From positions 16,920-80,919 of the forward strand of contig JBBBWG010017001.1 in the NCBI GenBank assembly GCA_037176905.1: a DNA stretch of 64,000 nt, in the 5' to 3' direction. The notes under the pieces were generated by a model, which made no database searches, had not been told where the DNA came from, and was given only the letters and a program-made list of their open reading frames with translations. The position numbers and the translations under genes are program-made. The stretch comes from Azolla pinnata (lineage: Eukaryota > Streptophyta > Polypodiopsida > Salviniales > Salviniaceae). The number at the start of each line of letters is the position of its first letter. Positions within the stretch are counted from its first letter, which is position 1. Positions 34,001 to 47,100 of this stretch are shown here, piece after piece.

Positions 34001-36343
34001 GCCAAACATGTGGAACTACCAAGATGTGGTAAAGTTGAGAATTTACCATCGATTCTCATTCTCAATATCCAGGTGTCTTGTTTATTACATTCATAATACA
34101 ATATTTTTCGTTGGCCATATTTTGTTGTTTATAAGTTTCATATTTTGTAGATTCCAATGTATCCAGCAGCTATTTTTCTAAATGAGACTGATGGAGAAGG
34201 AATAAGTCTGGTGCTGTACCACAAACTTTCTGAAAAATATATGAGACTTCCTTCTTATTTCCGGGACATGTTTATGGTAGGTTTCATGATCGTCATTTGG
34301 TGAAACTTCCACTATCTCTCAAGTCTACCTAAAAATTTTATAGACAGCAAACAGGGTTTCGGAAGCCTAATTGAAGTGTAAACAGCTCCCTCTTAAATAT
34401 TTTGCAAACTAATTGAACTGTAAAGACTAGATAGAAACTTGACAGGCTGGTCCACAATTGCAGCATGGCTATTTTAGGAAAATGACTGGACAATATGGAA
34501 TTGGCTATGTTAATAGACTGAAGATTTGGACTGTGCACATTATTTCAAGTCTTGGAACTATTTTTCTCCATTGTCACGACTAGCCTTGTTCACTTGTAAT
34601 ATTTTAGTTGTCATTGCTACAAAAATATAAACAGTAGGATATCCAAGCCTTTTTGAACTTTGAAGCAAGTAGCCATTGAAAGACTGTTGCTATGTTGCAT
34701 CACATTCCAACCATCAATGAAAACGATATTCAATTGTATGAGAAAGTTAGCTGTAGAAGACTCCTTGTCAGCGTGATGTATTTGTAGGTGAATGTATATT
34801 TGGGAGTACAACCATCCACATTTCTGTTCAGCTGCTAGAATACTTTTGTTTCAAACCAGTGCAAATGTAACCACGTGTTATTGTAATTAAACATTATTAC
34901 AAATGAATACTTTGAATGTTGTATGGGAGCATCAAATACTTGTCTAATGCAATATGGATTATGGCTGAAACAGAAAATACTGAATAATGAGACTGAATGC
35001 GTCAGAGGGTTTGCAATGGATTCAATCATACCCTTCAGAGAAAGGCTGAAGATACTTGGCAGGGTAGTAAATCCAGAGGACCTTCACTTAAGTGCTCCTG
35101 AGAGGAAGGTTGTTTATGCATACAATGAAAAGCCAGTTCTCTCTAGACCACAACATAGTTTTTATGAGGTACTGTTGGCTCTTCTGGAGTTGATTGTGGA
35201 AAACAATATTTTTGTGTTATTAGCATCTTACAAACTTTCCCTGCTAATCTGTTTTAGGGCGAAGGTTACTTTGAGGTGGACTTGGATATGCATCGTTTCA
35301 GCTATCTTGCAAGAAAAGGAGTGGAATCTTTTCGAGAGAGGCTTAAGTTATGCATTTTAGATCTTGGTTTAACAATACAGGTCAGTTTCTTTTGCTTGTA
35401 AATTTTTGTATCAAATGCCTTCCAGGTTGGAAAAAGGGAATGGAGACTGGGGAGGCTTTTGTGTATTACGGCAGCTACAAAGACAAATTTTCTCCTTTGC
35501 TTGCCTCAGTGTTTGAGATTCCTACATCATTGTTCACCAAATCCTAAGCCTTTCTTTTAATAGGATATCATATCCAATGTCCCTTACATGATAATAGAAC
35601 ATGCACAATAAGACATAATGAACGTTCTTCTGTTTCCATTGCTTGATTTCATAATTTATGCATCTGCTACTTATCTTGTGCCTGATGTAATTTATCTGTC
35701 CATCTTTTACTATATCTTGGCTTATATGAAAGGGTCCTTATTTGTCTGTGACATAGTAATGTATGTGACAGAGATGAGTGCCCATTTAAGAAGGCTGGCA
35801 AACCAATAGTGACCCATCCTTTTACTGATTTCTAGGGTTGTCTAAACTATATAGAACTGGTGGCACATGTTATCATGTCATGTGATTGAAATTCTTCGAT
35901 TCCAATATTGATTGTTACCTCCGCTTCATTAGAGAGAGAAGCTAACAGAATTGTGGACTATGAAAAGAAAACAGACTAAATCTGCCATAATTGGATAAAA
36001 TCGCTGAAGATGCATAAGGCAGTTCCTGGTGTGGATTGGGTTTGAGAGAGAGAGAGAGAGGGAGAGAGAGAGAGAGAGAGGGAGAGAGAGAGAGAGAGCA
36101 GTTCAAAACGCATTTCTGTTATGTTTAATGTAGGGAAATAGACCAGATGAACTTCCAGAGCATGTACTCTGTTGTGTCCGAATCAATAAAATCGATTTCA
36201 CTACCTGCAGAAAACTTTCTGTCAGTAATATACCCGACCATGAAAAATCAGCAAAGTATGAGGAATCTGATGCTAGCAAAGCAAATGGTCATTCTCAGCT
36301 TGGTACAAATGAGGCTCATTCAGCAACGTCATCAGAGAAATAG
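31092..36343 (+). CDS. EDR2 C-terminal (DUF1336) domain protein
   Basis: Exons: 31092-about 31353, about 31947-32044, 32142-32384, 32461-32631, 32878-33013, 33910-34072, 34151-34276, 34974-35168, 35258-35380, 36134-36343 (TAG); roughly 570 residues. The start MGGC fits N-myristoylation (Gly2) with a palmitoylatable Cys, as in short EDR2-like proteins of the CW14 type, suggesting membrane association. An acidic [10 protein letters not shown] motif follows, then SCLPRLIPS, and the DUF1336 core: [78 protein letters not shown], and a last exon with [20 protein letters not shown]. All joins except exon 1-2 are phase-consistent; that join needs a small missing exon or another donor. EDR2 itself is a negative regulator of defence; this form lacks START and PH domains, so its function is not assigned. 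Confidence 0.87.
36045..36100. repeat. (GA)n microsatellite in last intron
   Basis: GAGAGA run with two GGGAGA interruptions, about 35 bp before the last 3' splice site of the EDR2-C gene. Confidence 0.85.
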
Positions 36344-36445
36344 GTTCATGCTTTTTCGACCAACCTGAGCAAAGTTGATGGAGATTATGAGTCAGTGGTG
36401 GAGATTGCAATAAGCACTGGAACCATTTTCTATCATGTTGATCAG

Positions 36446-36690
36446 GAAAGTAGACCAGATGAACTAGCAGAGCATTTTCTGTAATCAATAAAAAGCAATT
36501 TGACTACCTGTAGAATACTCTTTACTAACCTACCAGACCTTGGAAAATCAGCAAAGAATGATGAACCTGATGCCAACAAAGCAAATGGTCATCCTCAGCT
36601 TCAGGAGAAATCGGTTCAGGGTTTTTCTAATGACCCAACCTAAGTTCATGGAGATGAGTAAGTGGTGAAGATATATTTTGTATCAATAAA
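36446..36690 (+). pseudogene. Decayed tandem copy of the EDR2-C last exon
   Basis: About 310 bp downstream of the functional last exon, the same sequence recurs with its acceptor (GATCAG|GAAAG). It reads SRPDELAEHFL then TAA, against [11 protein letters not shown] in the true exon, followed by recognisable LGKSAKNDEPDANKANG with frame damage, and the same 3'UTR words (AGTTCATGGAGAT). A tandem duplication of exon plus flank that has since acquired an early stop. Confidence 0.75.
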
Positions 36691-36699
36691 CACTGTCCA

Positions 36700-37095
36700 T
36701 CCATTTTTCTTTTCCGTTGCATATCTTTGTAAAGCTACTGTCCCGCATTGAGGGATTTTGCACAGCTTGTCTTTCCAAAGAAAGATTAAGGTTTGTATAG
36801 ATGCTCTAACAGCCTAGGCTGCCCTATAATTAGAGAGCAACCTTTTCACATTGATTGGGAGGAGGTTTAATTTTTTATGGGTCGACAATTATGATGATTG
36901 ACTTCTGTATTGATAGGGATAGGATGGATGGTTGGTATCGAGATTGTATCAGGTATCACCTCCAGCAACATTCTTGTAATGGTTGATAATCTCAAGCCTT
37001 CTGCTCAAAAGTGTTCGATCCAACACCCTTGTGTTTTCTTTGCTTCTCTCCTTTCAACCATATCTGCAGTTTCCATTTATTTTTGAGTTTCAGAA
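36700..37095. other. Intergenic stretch
   Basis: No gene seen; 3' flank of the EDR2-C gene and its duplicated exon. Confidence 0.35.
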
Positions 37096-37625
37096 ACTTC
37101 GACGAGATGCTCGTGGAGCTACAGGCAATGGATTGGTGGCATCAGTTTCATGTAAGGTTGTCTTTCTCTGTTGTTTTTCCTACCATGTGTGCTTTGGATG
37201 AATCATCTATGCATTATTTCCCATGTGACATGAATACTAAGCAAATGAAACCATTAGTGGCATCATTTTTTTGTAAGGTCCTCTTTCTCAGTTGGTTTCC
37301 TACCTTGTTTGCTTTGGATGAATCATCTGTGAATTATTTCACATTAGCGTCATCGGCTTCTTGCAAGGTCTTCTTTCTCAGTTGTTTTCCTAACTTGTTT
37401 GCTTTGGATGAATCATCTGTGCACATTAGTGGCATCCGTTTCTTGTAAGGTCGTCTTTCTCGGTTGTTTTTCCTACTACCTTTTGTTTGCTTTGGATGAA
37501 TCATCTGTGAATTATTTCACATTAGCGGCATCAGCTTCTTGTAAGGTCTTCTTTCTCGGTTGTTTTTCCTACCTTGTTTGCTTTGGATGACACATCTGTG
37601 CATTATTTCCCATGTGACATGAACA
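37095..37625. repeat. ~95-bp tandem repeat, about 5 copies
   Basis: Units share GTAAGGTC-TCTTTCTC-GTTG, TTGTTTGCTTTGGATGAATC and ATCTGTG-ATTATTTC, with internal length changes. Read in one frame they give a repeated Cys/Phe-rich peptide, but units shift frame relative to each other, so coding is not supported. Confidence 0.8.
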
Positions 37626-38806
37626 CTAAGCGAACGAAACCGTAGAGTCTTTGAAGTATAAATTATACCTGTCATTAGACCCTTCCTATCTTCTCGTAGT
37701 TTGCTACATTGATCGAAATGTCCGCCATCCTTCTGGCTCCATTTCTCTGTGATATTGTGCAACAGAATGCGAGATGCACTTGCTCGTGTGTTGCACGTGT
37801 TACCATGTTACGCTTGTAATCGTCGATATTCTTAGATTGCTTTATATGTCAGCGAATTTGTGGTTTACTGCTCGATCATAGTATGTTCATAAATCGGGGC
37901 AATCCATGTGGGAAATGGGTCCTTTCTTAATGTGCTTATGTAGCTGGCATATCTCGGAGAGTATGCGCTAGCTTGATCATGGCTGTTTGCATTAGCAATA
38001 CAAGAAATTGATGAATGTGATCCAAATGCGACTTTCTCGTGAGCCAATGCTATAGGAAAGATCGATCGGGTCTGCAATCGAACTCTCGTCTGTGGACATG
38101 CTCACAAGTCGATGAGCGATACGAAGATGAGCATCCGAAAAACAGCCGATTTCCTCAACGGGATTCAGCTAGCCATCGTCGATCTGGTGCTGGTTATAAA
38201 AAGCGCAAGCCCGAAAAGCACTTGTTCTTTTGTGTACTCCGCGAGGATTTCGGTTTTTTACTAACCTACCAAGGCATGGCTTGGAAAGGTCAAGGTTGAT
38301 CACAGGTCTGCGCCCTAATCTTGAGATTGTTTTTCTTAACTCACTCACTCCCTTCTCTGGAGAGTTTCTGGTGGCTAACTGAATCGAGCTCTACGACTGA
38401 TTCTTGGGGAGGGGTTGTCTAGCTTGGCTGCATAGAGTCAGCATCATCGTGCCATGTTGTTTCGCTAGGCCTTTAATGAAGTTGCCAGAAACTTTCCCTA
38501 AAACCTTATCATGCTAACATTATGACACATGCTTAGAATCTGGCGTACGATCAATGTTCCTGATTGCTACGAAGACGCGAGGGGCTAGATTGAGTGACGT
38601 AACTTGAATGATTGGATCCGATAAGAAGATCTGTGAGAGAGAGAGAGAGAGGAAGACGCGTATGCTCGAGTGGCATTCTCTCTTTGTGGGCAACTCGCCG
38701 TTTTCAGTCATTTGTTTATTTTTACTTTGGATGACTGATTGGGTACACATCCCACTGTTGTATCTTTTGGCTCAAGGGTCAGTTTTGGTCTACGACGACA
38801 TCAATA

Positions 38807-38843
<37 letters not shown>

Positions 38844-39414
38844 GTCTGTCTGTCTTCGTGTGGTTCAGATGTCTGGCTCACGAGCTTGCCAAGTGTTTTT
38901 CTGCACGCCAAGGGCCAGTTACGTTTTATCCGGTATCAATCTTGCACTGATGAGGGGGGAGGGGTTTCTTGGCGCAGATGTGATTTGCAAAACCGCGTGA
39001 AGATTGCTTCCGATGTGTGGGTGTGTGTCGGTCTGCATGTTCGCGACTCGTGCGAAGAGTTGCCGTGTGAACGTGAGCGGTGTGGCCGCACTGTAGCCTG
39101 TGCCATATATTCCACGTGCGAGGCCGAGACTGCTTTCTGCACTACCTTGTCGTTTTGCGAATTTGATCTGCAGTCGAGAGATATCGACTGGCTGGTGCCA
39201 GCTGATCGCGCTGTCCTCTGATCGCACCCCACTCATCGCCCTCTCTCTCCCTCTAGTCACAATCCACAATGATCGCCTCTCTGATCGATTGATAAATTGA
39301 TCGGATCGGATTGAATCGAATCACTCCGCGAATCGATTGGCACCTCAAATCGAGTAATGGCGGCCTTAGAAAGAGCCAGGGCCTGGGCTCGCATCGGGCT
39401 ACACAGAGGCACAT

Positions 39415-39458
<44 letters not shown>

Positions 39459-39600
39459 GGTAGGTGCAAGGAAAGGACAAGAAAAAGGATCGAGATGATC
39501 TCGTGCGATTTTTCGCCTGTTCTGACATGTCGACGGCTCCGTCACATGCAACAATTCGAGCGTAAGAGTTGTCGCCGCATGCCATTCATTGGCTTGGGTC
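37626..39600. other. Intergenic stretch with microsatellites
   Basis: No gene is supported. Contains (GA)n at about 38634-38651, (TTTC)n then (TGTC)n at about 38808-38855, and (GA)n at about 39421-39457. An open frame across the TTTC run (38739-39221, 160 codons) looks compositional. Confidence 0.4.
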
Positions 39601-39604
39601 TTAG

Positions 39605-40500
39605 TCTCTGTATGCATGCATGCATGCATGTATGTACAATATTGTCCAAGGACCCCTTTCAAGGCAATCAATCAATCTATCTATCTGTCACTCTCTCTCT
39701 CTCTATGCATATTTGTCTATGATTATGTATGAATGTATCTATGCTATGCATGTATGCATGCATGCAAGGCAATCTATCTATCTATCTCTCTCTCTTTGTC
39801 TATCTGGATGTTTGTCTATGATCATGTATGAATGTATCTATGCTATGCATGTATGCATGCATGCATGTATGTATGCATGTATGTATGTATGTACACGACG
39901 GGCCAATGACCCGTTTCAAGGCAATCCATCCATCAATCAAATCTATCTCTGACAATGTATGAATGTCTCCATGCTATGCATGCATGCATGATGCATGTGC
40001 GTGTGGCCGTAGTAGCTATGTATGTAAGTTGTGCATGTTGTGTTGCATGCATGTATGTGTGTCATGCATGCGTGGGTGCATAGCCATGTATGTAGCTGCG
40101 TGTGTATGTGTGGATGCACGGATGTGGCTACTATGTATGAAGCTTTGTAGCTATGCAGGCATGCATGCATGCATGCATAGACTATGTAGGCATGCATGTA
40201 TGCATGTATGCATGTGTGGCTCTGGCTTATGTATGCAGGCATGTATGCATGCTGCATGCGTGGGTGTAGTAGCTCTATATGCAATAGCTATGATGTCGCT
40301 GTGCATGTGGCCATGCAGCTTACGTATGCATGCATGTAGCATCCGTATGACTGCAGCTCTTGTAGCCATGCATGTGTGCATGGATGTATGCGGGCTATGC
40401 ATGCCGACGGTGGCTCTGCATCGTCGTAGTGTGATGCGTGCGTTAAGTGTTAGGGATATACGTCGACTTGAAGTTAGGCAATTCCATGCATGCATCCACG
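39605..40500. repeat. ATGC array upstream of PDR gene 1
   Basis: GCATGCATGC/TGTATGTA tracts with a ~110-bp module (CAAGGCAATC, CTATCTATCT, GATTATGTATGAATGTATC) repeated three times at about 39650-39960. Confidence 0.8.
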
Positions 40501-40725
40501 GATTCTTCCGGGAAGAGATGTTCTGTCGTTAGTCATTGAAAATTTTACCGGAAACAGAAACCGCTGAAAGCCTGCAGACGACAGACTTTGTCGGCGAGCA
40601 TCATCAATAACCTATATCATTAACCTATCATTAACCCATCATTAAGAGAACCTGACCCAGGCGATCATCTCGGAGAAGGAAATATGGCGAAAAACCGGCG
40701 GCACATAAACGCATAGCTACAGCAT
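40501..40725. other. Unique stretch between two ATGC arrays
   Basis: About 220 bp of non-repetitive DNA in the upstream region of PDR gene 1; nothing recognisable. Confidence 0.35.
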
Positions 40726-40727
40726 CG

Positions 40728-41090
40728 CATCGCATGCATGCATGCATGTGTATGTGGGTGTGGGTGGGTGCAGCCATGTATGTGGATGTGCATGCATGTC
40801 TAGGTGCAGCTCTGCATCTGTACACATGCATGTATGAATGTAGCTATGCATGTATGTGTGGGTGTGATTCTGTGGCCATGTATGTATGCGTGGGTGCGAT
40901 CCTGTGGCTATGCATGCATGCATGCATGTGTGCGTATGTAGCTATGCATGCATATGCATGCATGTGTGCGTATGCATGCATGCATATGCATGTATATGCA
41001 TGCATATGCATGTATATGCATGCATGCATGCATGCGATGCATGCATATGCATGTATATATATATATGTATGTATGTGGATGTGGGCGATC
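40728..41090. repeat. ATGC array and TATA-like tract before PDR gene 1
   Basis: Dense GCATGCATATGCATG array ending in TGTATATATATATATGTATG (about 41050-41070), 45-65 bp upstream of the ATG. The TA run could serve as a TATA box; that is inference. Confidence 0.7.
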
Positions 41091-41114
41091 CTTCTGAGCC
41101 AGCTCCTTGCTCCC

Positions 41115-44100
41115 ATGGAGTCCTTCCCTGCGACTGATCCCGACCTCCGACGCGCCTCCCTCAGCTTCCATGGCGAGCTCGGCTTCCACGACGAGGAAGC
41201 TCTGCGGTGGGTCGCCCTCCAGCGCCTGCCCACCTACCACAGAGCTCGCAAGGCCTTCCTCCGCACCCATCGCCGCGCCGAGAATGGCGCTTCCGAAGAA
41301 GGAGAAGAGGAGGGAGAAGAAGAAGAAGAAGAGCGGGTCGTGGATGTGGAGAAGCTGGGCTTCCTGGAGAAGCAGCGCTTCATCGACAAGATCCTGCGCG
41401 TCGTGGAAGAGGACAACGAGGAGTTCCTGCGCAAGCTCCGCTCCCGCATCGACAGGTATGCATGCATGCATGCATGCATGCATGTATGTATGTATGTATG
41501 TATGTGCTTGCATCCATCCCTGCGCTCATGGCTGCATGCTTGAATGCATGCATAGATGTGTGATGCGCGCACATGCACATACGCACATGCATGCCTTCCA
41601 CACATGCAACATATGCCTACTTTCAATCCGTGCATACCTACATGCGCTGCATGCATGCATGAGGGTGTGTATGCATGCAGCTGCATGGATGCATGCATGC
41701 ATGCACGTACGGATGTCTGTGTGTAAGCATGCATGCCTACATACATGCATGCTTACACGCATTCAGTCGTACATCATAGGCATACATACATGCGTGCCTG
41801 CATGCATGCATGCATATCCCCCATTCAGGCATGAATATGAATGCGTAGCATCTGTGCATGCATGCATGCATGATTGTCTCCATGACTGGGTACNNNNNNN
41901 NNNNNNNNNNNNNNNNNNNNNNNNNNNNNNNNNNNNNNNNNNNNNNNNNNNNNNNNNNNNNNNNNNNNNNNNNNNNNNNNNNNNNNNNNNNNNATGATTG
42001 TCTGTGTTTCTAACATACTGGGATTGATTGGATGTATGCATGCGTACCGACATACCCTCATGCATGCATGATTATGAATGCGTGACATCCGTACATGCAT
42101 GCTTATGAATGCGTAGCATCGGCACATGCATGCGTGGATTCATGAACATGATTGTTTGTGTTTCTAGCATACTGGGATTGATTGGATGTATGCATGCATA
42201 CCGACATACCCTCATGCATGCATGCTTATGAATTCGTGACATCGTTACATGCATGCTTATGACTGCGTAGCATCGGCACATGCTTGCTTGGATTCATGAA
42301 CATGATTGTCTGTGTTTCTAACATACTGGGATTGATTGGATGTATGCATGCGTACCGACATACCCTCATGCATGCATGCATGCTTATGAATGCGTGACAT
42401 CCTTACATGCATGCTTATGACTGCGTAGCATCGGTACATGCTTGCTTGGATTCATGAACATGATTGTTTGTGTTTCTAAAATCTTGGGTTTGGATGGCTA
42501 ACTGAGAGCAGAGTTGGGATCCAAGTGCCCACGATCGAGGTGCGATTCGAGCATCTCAATGTCGCAGCCCATGTACGCAGCGGGAGCAGAGCGCTTCCCA
42601 CTCTTTACAACTTCATGGCAGACTTGATCGAGGTAAGATTCCGTGCTCTACGTGAATCGAAACAAGGCAGAGAAAAGAGCAAAGCTTCTTTTCGGCATCT
42701 AACTAGACATTTTGCACTGCTCTAGAACGCCATTTGTGATGGGAAATTGTAAAGAAAAGGTGCGGTGTATGTGACAGGGGGCTTTCAGCTTCATGCTGCC
42801 CACCAAAGCAAGTGATGTCAACATTCTTCGAGATGTCAGTGGTGTCGTCAAGCCCTCCAGGTTCAGTTCGAGGAACTCTGTCGCCCTGTATAGCATCGTA
42901 GCATCTCACATCAATCAATGCATAGAGTAACTCGGAATCTATGCATGTTATGTGTCGGCAGGATGACATTGCTGCCTCTCTATAGCATCGCCGCATCTCA
43001 CATCAACCAATGGATAGAGTAACTTGGAATCTATGCATGTTATTTTTCGGCAGGATGACGTTGCTGCTAGGCCCTCCAGGTTCGGGAAAGACTACCTTCC
43101 TGCTGGCACTTGCAGGGAAACTATCTCCTGATGTCAAAGTGAGCATTCACTATTTCCTAACTCAATCTTAATTAGAGTGTTGCTCCATTGTACATACGCT
43201 TTCATGCATATAGCCAGACACATTGTGATGCCCTTGTCTTCTTCTAGGTGTCTGGGAAGGTAACCTACAATGGCCATGAGATGTCCGAATTCATTCCCCA
43301 GCGCACGTCGGCTTACATTAGCCAGTATGATACACAACTAAGCATGATGACTGTCCGCGAAACATTGGATTTCTCTAGTCGTTGCCAAGGCATTGGGTCA
43401 AGATACGGTCAGTAGAAGCTCCCATGCGCGAATTGTGACAAGATTTCAGTGTTGAATTGCAAGTATCGGCTTGCTCCTCTGAAAATTCTACACCATGCTT
43501 GTGAATACTCGTCTGCAGACATGCTCGTGGAGTTGCTGAAGCGAGAGAAAGAAGCCGGCATAAAGCCAGACCCTGATGCAGACATGTTCATGAAGGTAAG
43601 CTGTACTCTGCTTGCATGCAATGAAGACTCTCCGAGAATAATGCTGCTAATACACATTTGTTCCAGGCGATTTCCATAGAAGGTCAAGAAACAAATATTG
43701 TTACAGATTATGTGCTGAAGGTAAGGTGATGAGTGTTCCATGGAAGGTTTGTTTCATCCGAGACACTTTGTCATTGAGGTCCAGCTAATAGTTTCCCAAT
43801 CTTATAGATGCTCGGCCTCGGTACCTGCGCTGACATATTGATTGGAGATCAGATGATAAGAGGAATCTCAGGCGGGCAGAGAAAGCGTGTCACCACCGGT
43901 AGATAGCCAGTTTTACGCTTCACGGGTTTTATGAATGGAAATGAAATGTATGGAGCTGGCACTTGTGTGTGAGTTGCTTACTGTTGGGTATGTTATTTCT
44001 AGGTGAGATGCTGGTGGGTCCAGCAAAAGCTTTCTTCATGGATGAGATCTCTACGGGGTTGGACAGCTCTACCACATTCCAAATACTGAAATGCTTGAGC

Positions 44101-47100
44101 CACTTCGTGCACGTGATGGATGCGACGATGGTAGTATCTCTCCTACAACCTCCACCAGAGACCTTTGAGCTCTTCGATGATGTCATCCTCCTCGCAGAAA
44201 ATGGCATTGTATACCAGGGCCCTAGGGCGACCATTCTTGACTTTTTCGAGTCAATGGGATTCCGGTGCCCAGAGAGGAAAAGTGTCGCAGACTTTCTTCA
44301 AGAGGTAACAATCTCCTTTCCTTTCAGTACATAATCTGGTTTTGTCTTTAAGATAATGGAAACAGAGAGGCACACAATAAAACAAGCCATTTTTCTCTTC
44401 CCCAAAACCAGATAACATCCAAGAAAGATCAAGAGCAGTATTGGGCGGACAAAATGGAATCGTACCGGTACATTAAGCCAGAGGAATTTTCTGAATCCTT
44501 CAAATCTTCTGACATCGGCAAGGCTCTCAAGGAAGAGCTTAGTGTCCCATTTGACAAGTCAACATGTCATGCGGCAGCATTATCGACGAGGAAATATGGC
44601 ATCAACAGGAAAGGCCTATTCAAAGCATGCTTCTCAAGAGAATGGCTGCTCATGAAGCGGAACTCTTTCTTATATGTTTTCAAAACATGTCAGGTATTCC
44701 AAGCTACAACGTGTTGCACCTGAAAGTTCAATCTTTTGAAAAACGTAATGCTCACCCTAACTGACAGTTCCTGCTTATGTTGTAAATAAAAACAGCTATT
44801 TGTGGTAGCAGTAGTCACAATGACTGTTTTTTTCAGAACAGAACTTCATCAGAAGTCTGTTGCGGATGGAGCTCTGTATGTGGGTGCACTATTCTATGGA
44901 TTAGTCATTGTCATGTTCAATGGATTTGCAGAGCTTGTCAATGTGGTTAGTCGGCTGCCTGTGTATTATAAGCAAAGGGACCAACTATTCTATCCTGCAT
45001 GGGCATACTCCATACCAAATATTGTGTTGGGGATACCCTTTTCATTGTTGGGTTCCTGTTTATGGGTTTTCTTAACATATTATGTCATTGGATTCACTCC
45101 AGAACCTGGCAGGTGAGTACATTAAAATATGAACCCAAGTATTCATGCTGATATTTGCTTAGCACTGCTGTTGAATGCAGATTCTTTCGACAGTTGTTGC
45201 TAGTATTCTGTGCATCTCAAATGGCCCTTGGTCTTTTCCGATTCCTTGCTTCAGTCGGAAGGTCGCCAATAATATCGAGCACATTTGGAAGTTTTGCACT
45301 CATGATTGTCGCCATAATGGGAGGTTTTATCCTCTCTGGAGGTATGCCATCTTAGGAGGGTTAATACAAAGTTTAATGATGCATCATGAGATCACTCTAG
45401 TTTGATAGGTTGATTTTTATTTTGTGTGTTGAATGATGCTCTGGCAGATCAAATTCCCGATTGGTGGATTTGGGCGTATTGGATGTCACCAATCATGTAT
45501 GCGCAAAATAGTTTGGTAATAAACGAGTTTCTGGCAGATCGTTGGAAAACGGTAAGCATGTTGCAGTGCACAAGGTATCCCCTTGCGTGCATGCGTGCAT
45601 GTGTACATAGATATATATCCCTGTTTGTGTGTATACATATCTACATCTATACTCCTAAATATTTACGTAAACTATACCGTACATGCCTCTATGTGCGTAG
45701 CGTGCACAGCTAAACCAACATTTTATTCTGTAATGACAGCCTTACAATGGGAGTGTCAATGCAAGTACAGTTGGAACAGCTGTTTTGAAGTTAAGAGGAT
45801 TCCATAACAAGGAGTACTGGTACTGGATTGGTGTCGGTGCTTTGGTCGGGTTTGCAATACTGTTCAATGTCTTGTTCACCATGGCCTTGGCCTATCTCAA
45901 TCGTATGTGATTCGAACCTATGTGTCCATGGATGAGAATATATGGGCTGTTTCGATTCATACCCATTCTTATCATTTATGTGATCGATGCGGATGCTGAA
46001 TTACATACAGCGCTCAAGAGTCCACAATCAATGACATCCCAAGAAACCAACAAGAGAGGATCCTCGCGTCAAGACTTACGGTCGCACTCTCAAGGTATTA
46101 AACAATGTGAACAGAAATGAAGCCAATAATGGTTCACGAGAGCAGAGGTTAATTGCAGTTGGCGGATTGTGTGACCAGCAACTAAAAATTTAGGTAAGGT
46201 GGGGCCATCCCGCATCATCCCTGGAGGAAATGATACTGAAAATGGTCCCAAGAGAGGAATGGTGCTTCCCTTCCATCCACTCTCTATTTCCTTCAAGTCT
46301 GTGAGCTACTATGTCGACATGCCGCCTGTAAGCTTTATGATCCATCTTCAATTGTGCTTTTTTTTTTTCCTGCGATTTGTGCGATGGGATCTCATGGGTT
46401 TAGACGCTCGACGATGCAGGAAATGAAGAAACGGGGTATAACCGATTCAGACAGGCTCCAGCTGCTACAAGAAGTGACTGGGGCTTTTAGACCTGGGGTT
46501 CTGACAGCTTTAATGGGTGTGAGCGGAGCAGGCAAGACTACCCTCATGGATGTGTTAGCTGGAAGAAAGACAGGAGGGTACATAGAAGGTGACATCAGGA
46601 TATCCGGATACCCAAAAAAGCAGGAGACATTTGCCAGAATCTCTGGCTATTGTGAACAATACGATATACACTCGCCCAATGTCACCGTGAAAGAATCTCT
46701 GGTGTACTCTGCATGGCTCCGCCTCCCAAAGGACGTCGACAACAGAATGAGAACGGTAAAAATGAGTGGAAGATCTCACCATCATCTTTTCCATGGCTCG
46801 ATAAAACTTTGTGTCTTCTGGAAGTTTGCTGATACTGAACCCTAGACCATGTTGTGATCTCTAATAGATGTTTGTGGAGGAGATTATGGAGCTGATTGAG
46901 CTGAATCCTATCAAGGATGCAATAATAGGCCTGCCTGGTGTAAATGGGCTTTCAACAGAGCAGCGGAAGAGGTTGACCATAGCGGTGGAGCTCGTTGCAA
47001 ATCCTTCGATATTGTTCATGGATGAGCCAACCTCTGGTTTGGATGCACGAGCTGCGGCCATCGTCATGAGGACGGTGCGAAATACTGTGAACACAGGCAG

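Noticed and set aside
37011-37590. Cys/Phe-rich repeated peptide in the ~95-bp tandem repeats
   Set aside because: Units change frame relative to each other, so the peptide periodicity comes from DNA repeats, not a maintained protein.
38739-39221. 160-codon plus-strand frame
   Set aside because: Its start spans a (TTTC)n microsatellite and the rest shows no recognisable domain.
40844-41746. Antisense frames across PDR gene 1 exon 1
   Set aside because: Shadows of a GC-rich coding exon flanked by ATGC repeats; the sense exon has PDR homology and correct splicing.
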